Origin: an uncultured Opitutales bacterium
GTDB taxonomy: Bacteria > Verrucomicrobiota > Verrucomicrobiia > Opitutales > Intestinicryptomonadaceae
Direction of reading: 5' to 3'
Assembly (NCBI GenBank): GCA_944389885.1
Contig: CALXNZ010000021.1
Location: 1 to 42,064 of the forward strand
DNA: 42,064 nt
The notes under the pieces were generated by a model. That model was not told where the DNA came from. It did no database searches and saw only the letters and a program-made list of their open reading frames with translations. This document shows, in pieces, positions 41,888 to 42,064 of this stretch. How positions within the stretch are numbered: the stretch's first letter is position 1; every line of letters begins with the position of its first letter. Position numbers and translations under genes: made by a program.

Positions 41888-42064
41888 TCAACAAAAGCCC
41901 GAGCACACCAAACGTGCAACTAAACTACAACCGCCACTCCGCGCCACAACTTGGCGACGATATTTTGGGTCAACACCAAAGGTTGTGGGGTCAACACCAA
42001 AGGTTGTGGAATAGGTTGATTTTTTAGATTTGTCTTTCATAGATTCACCCCGCATTCTACGAGC
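41888..42064 (-). CDS. Partial or small open frame with duplicated TTFGVDP segment
   Basis: An open frame that runs in from the right edge and ends at 41888 (59 residues visible). Internal ATG codons at 42055 and 42040 could also be starts. The first part is basic (RRMRGESMKDKSKK), followed by an exact duplication TTFGVDPTTFGVDP encoded by the 21-bp repeat at 41967-42008, and then KYRRQVVARSGG. The repeat length is a multiple of three, so it keeps the frame. I recognise no family. It may be the 3' end of a larger gene, a short peptide or chance; the coding call is weak. Confidence 0.3.
   Translation of the reverse strand, partial: ARRMRGESMKDKSKKSTYSTTFGVDPTTFGVDPKYRRQVVARSGGCSLVARLVCSGFC
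41967..42008. repeat. 21-bp tandem duplication
   Basis: Two exact head-to-tail copies of a 21-base unit beginning GGGTCAACACC (41967-41987 and 41988-42008), about 180 bp downstream of tRNA-Ser. It encodes the repeated TTFGVDP in the minus-strand open frame. Confidence 0.95.

Noticed and set aside
1-42064. Insertion sequences, prophage or integrases
   Set aside because: No transposase, integrase or phage structural motif, and no terminal inverted repeats with target duplications, were seen in any frame.

Overview
The window looks like chromosome from a Gram-negative, glycan-degrading bacterium of the PVC group, most likely a host- or gut-associated Verrucomicrobiota (Opitutae-like). The grounds are three PEP-CTERM surface proteins plus an exosortase, a Pal-type OmpA lipoprotein, GTP-dependent PEP carboxykinase, Tat-type signals on secreted proteins, and many secreted glycoside hydrolases. 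The taxonomy is inference from gene content; there is no rRNA or other phylogenetic marker here.

Layout. 1-10.9 kb: an FAD oxidoreductase (possibly entering from the left edge), two adjacent PEP-CTERM proteins, an AlkA-type DNA glycosylase, a TIM-barrel glycoside hydrolase with a large inserted domain, a right-handed beta-helix protein and a third PEP-CTERM protein that is a paralogue of the first. 11-26 kb: a mostly housekeeping stretch with a carboxyltransferase subunit lacking its biotin domain, MiaB, ApbE, a coiled-coil membrane protein, Pal, a YbdG-type MscS channel, a sialidase-like lipoprotein, an NhaD antiporter, a four-gene minus-strand run (HlyIII, dCMP deaminase, AlgH/YqgE, YggU), the exosortase and pckG. 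26-41.4 kb: secreted catabolic genes. A minus-strand run encodes a membrane-anchored nuclease, a canonical GH33 sialidase, an unknown secreted protein and a Tat-exported PHP phosphoesterase. It is followed by a beta-propeller hydrolase, a GH78 alpha-L-rhamnosidase, a Tat-exported Gfo/Idh/MocA oxidoreductase and a GH27/36-type alpha-galactosidase broken by a frameshift near its 5' end. The right end carries tRNA-Ser(CGA) and a short open frame with an in-frame 21-bp duplication running off the window.

How it fits together: the secreted hydrolases would release sialic acid, rhamnose and galactose from host or plant glycans. The PEP-CTERM proteins are probable exosortase substrates displayed on the cell surface. 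PEP carboxykinase, the carboxyltransferase and NhaD suit a sugar-fermenting, possibly sodium-using metabolism. The most unusual items are the exosortase/PEP-CTERM set, the domain insertion in the TIM-barrel hydrolase, the frameshifted alpha-galactosidase, the carboxyltransferase without a biotin domain, the 13-bp tandem repeats at 27650-27701 with related motifs upstream of other genes, and about 1.1 kb with no intact gene at 38120-39200. I see no CRISPR array, no insertion sequence and no prophage. I cannot point with confidence to a wholly new system.
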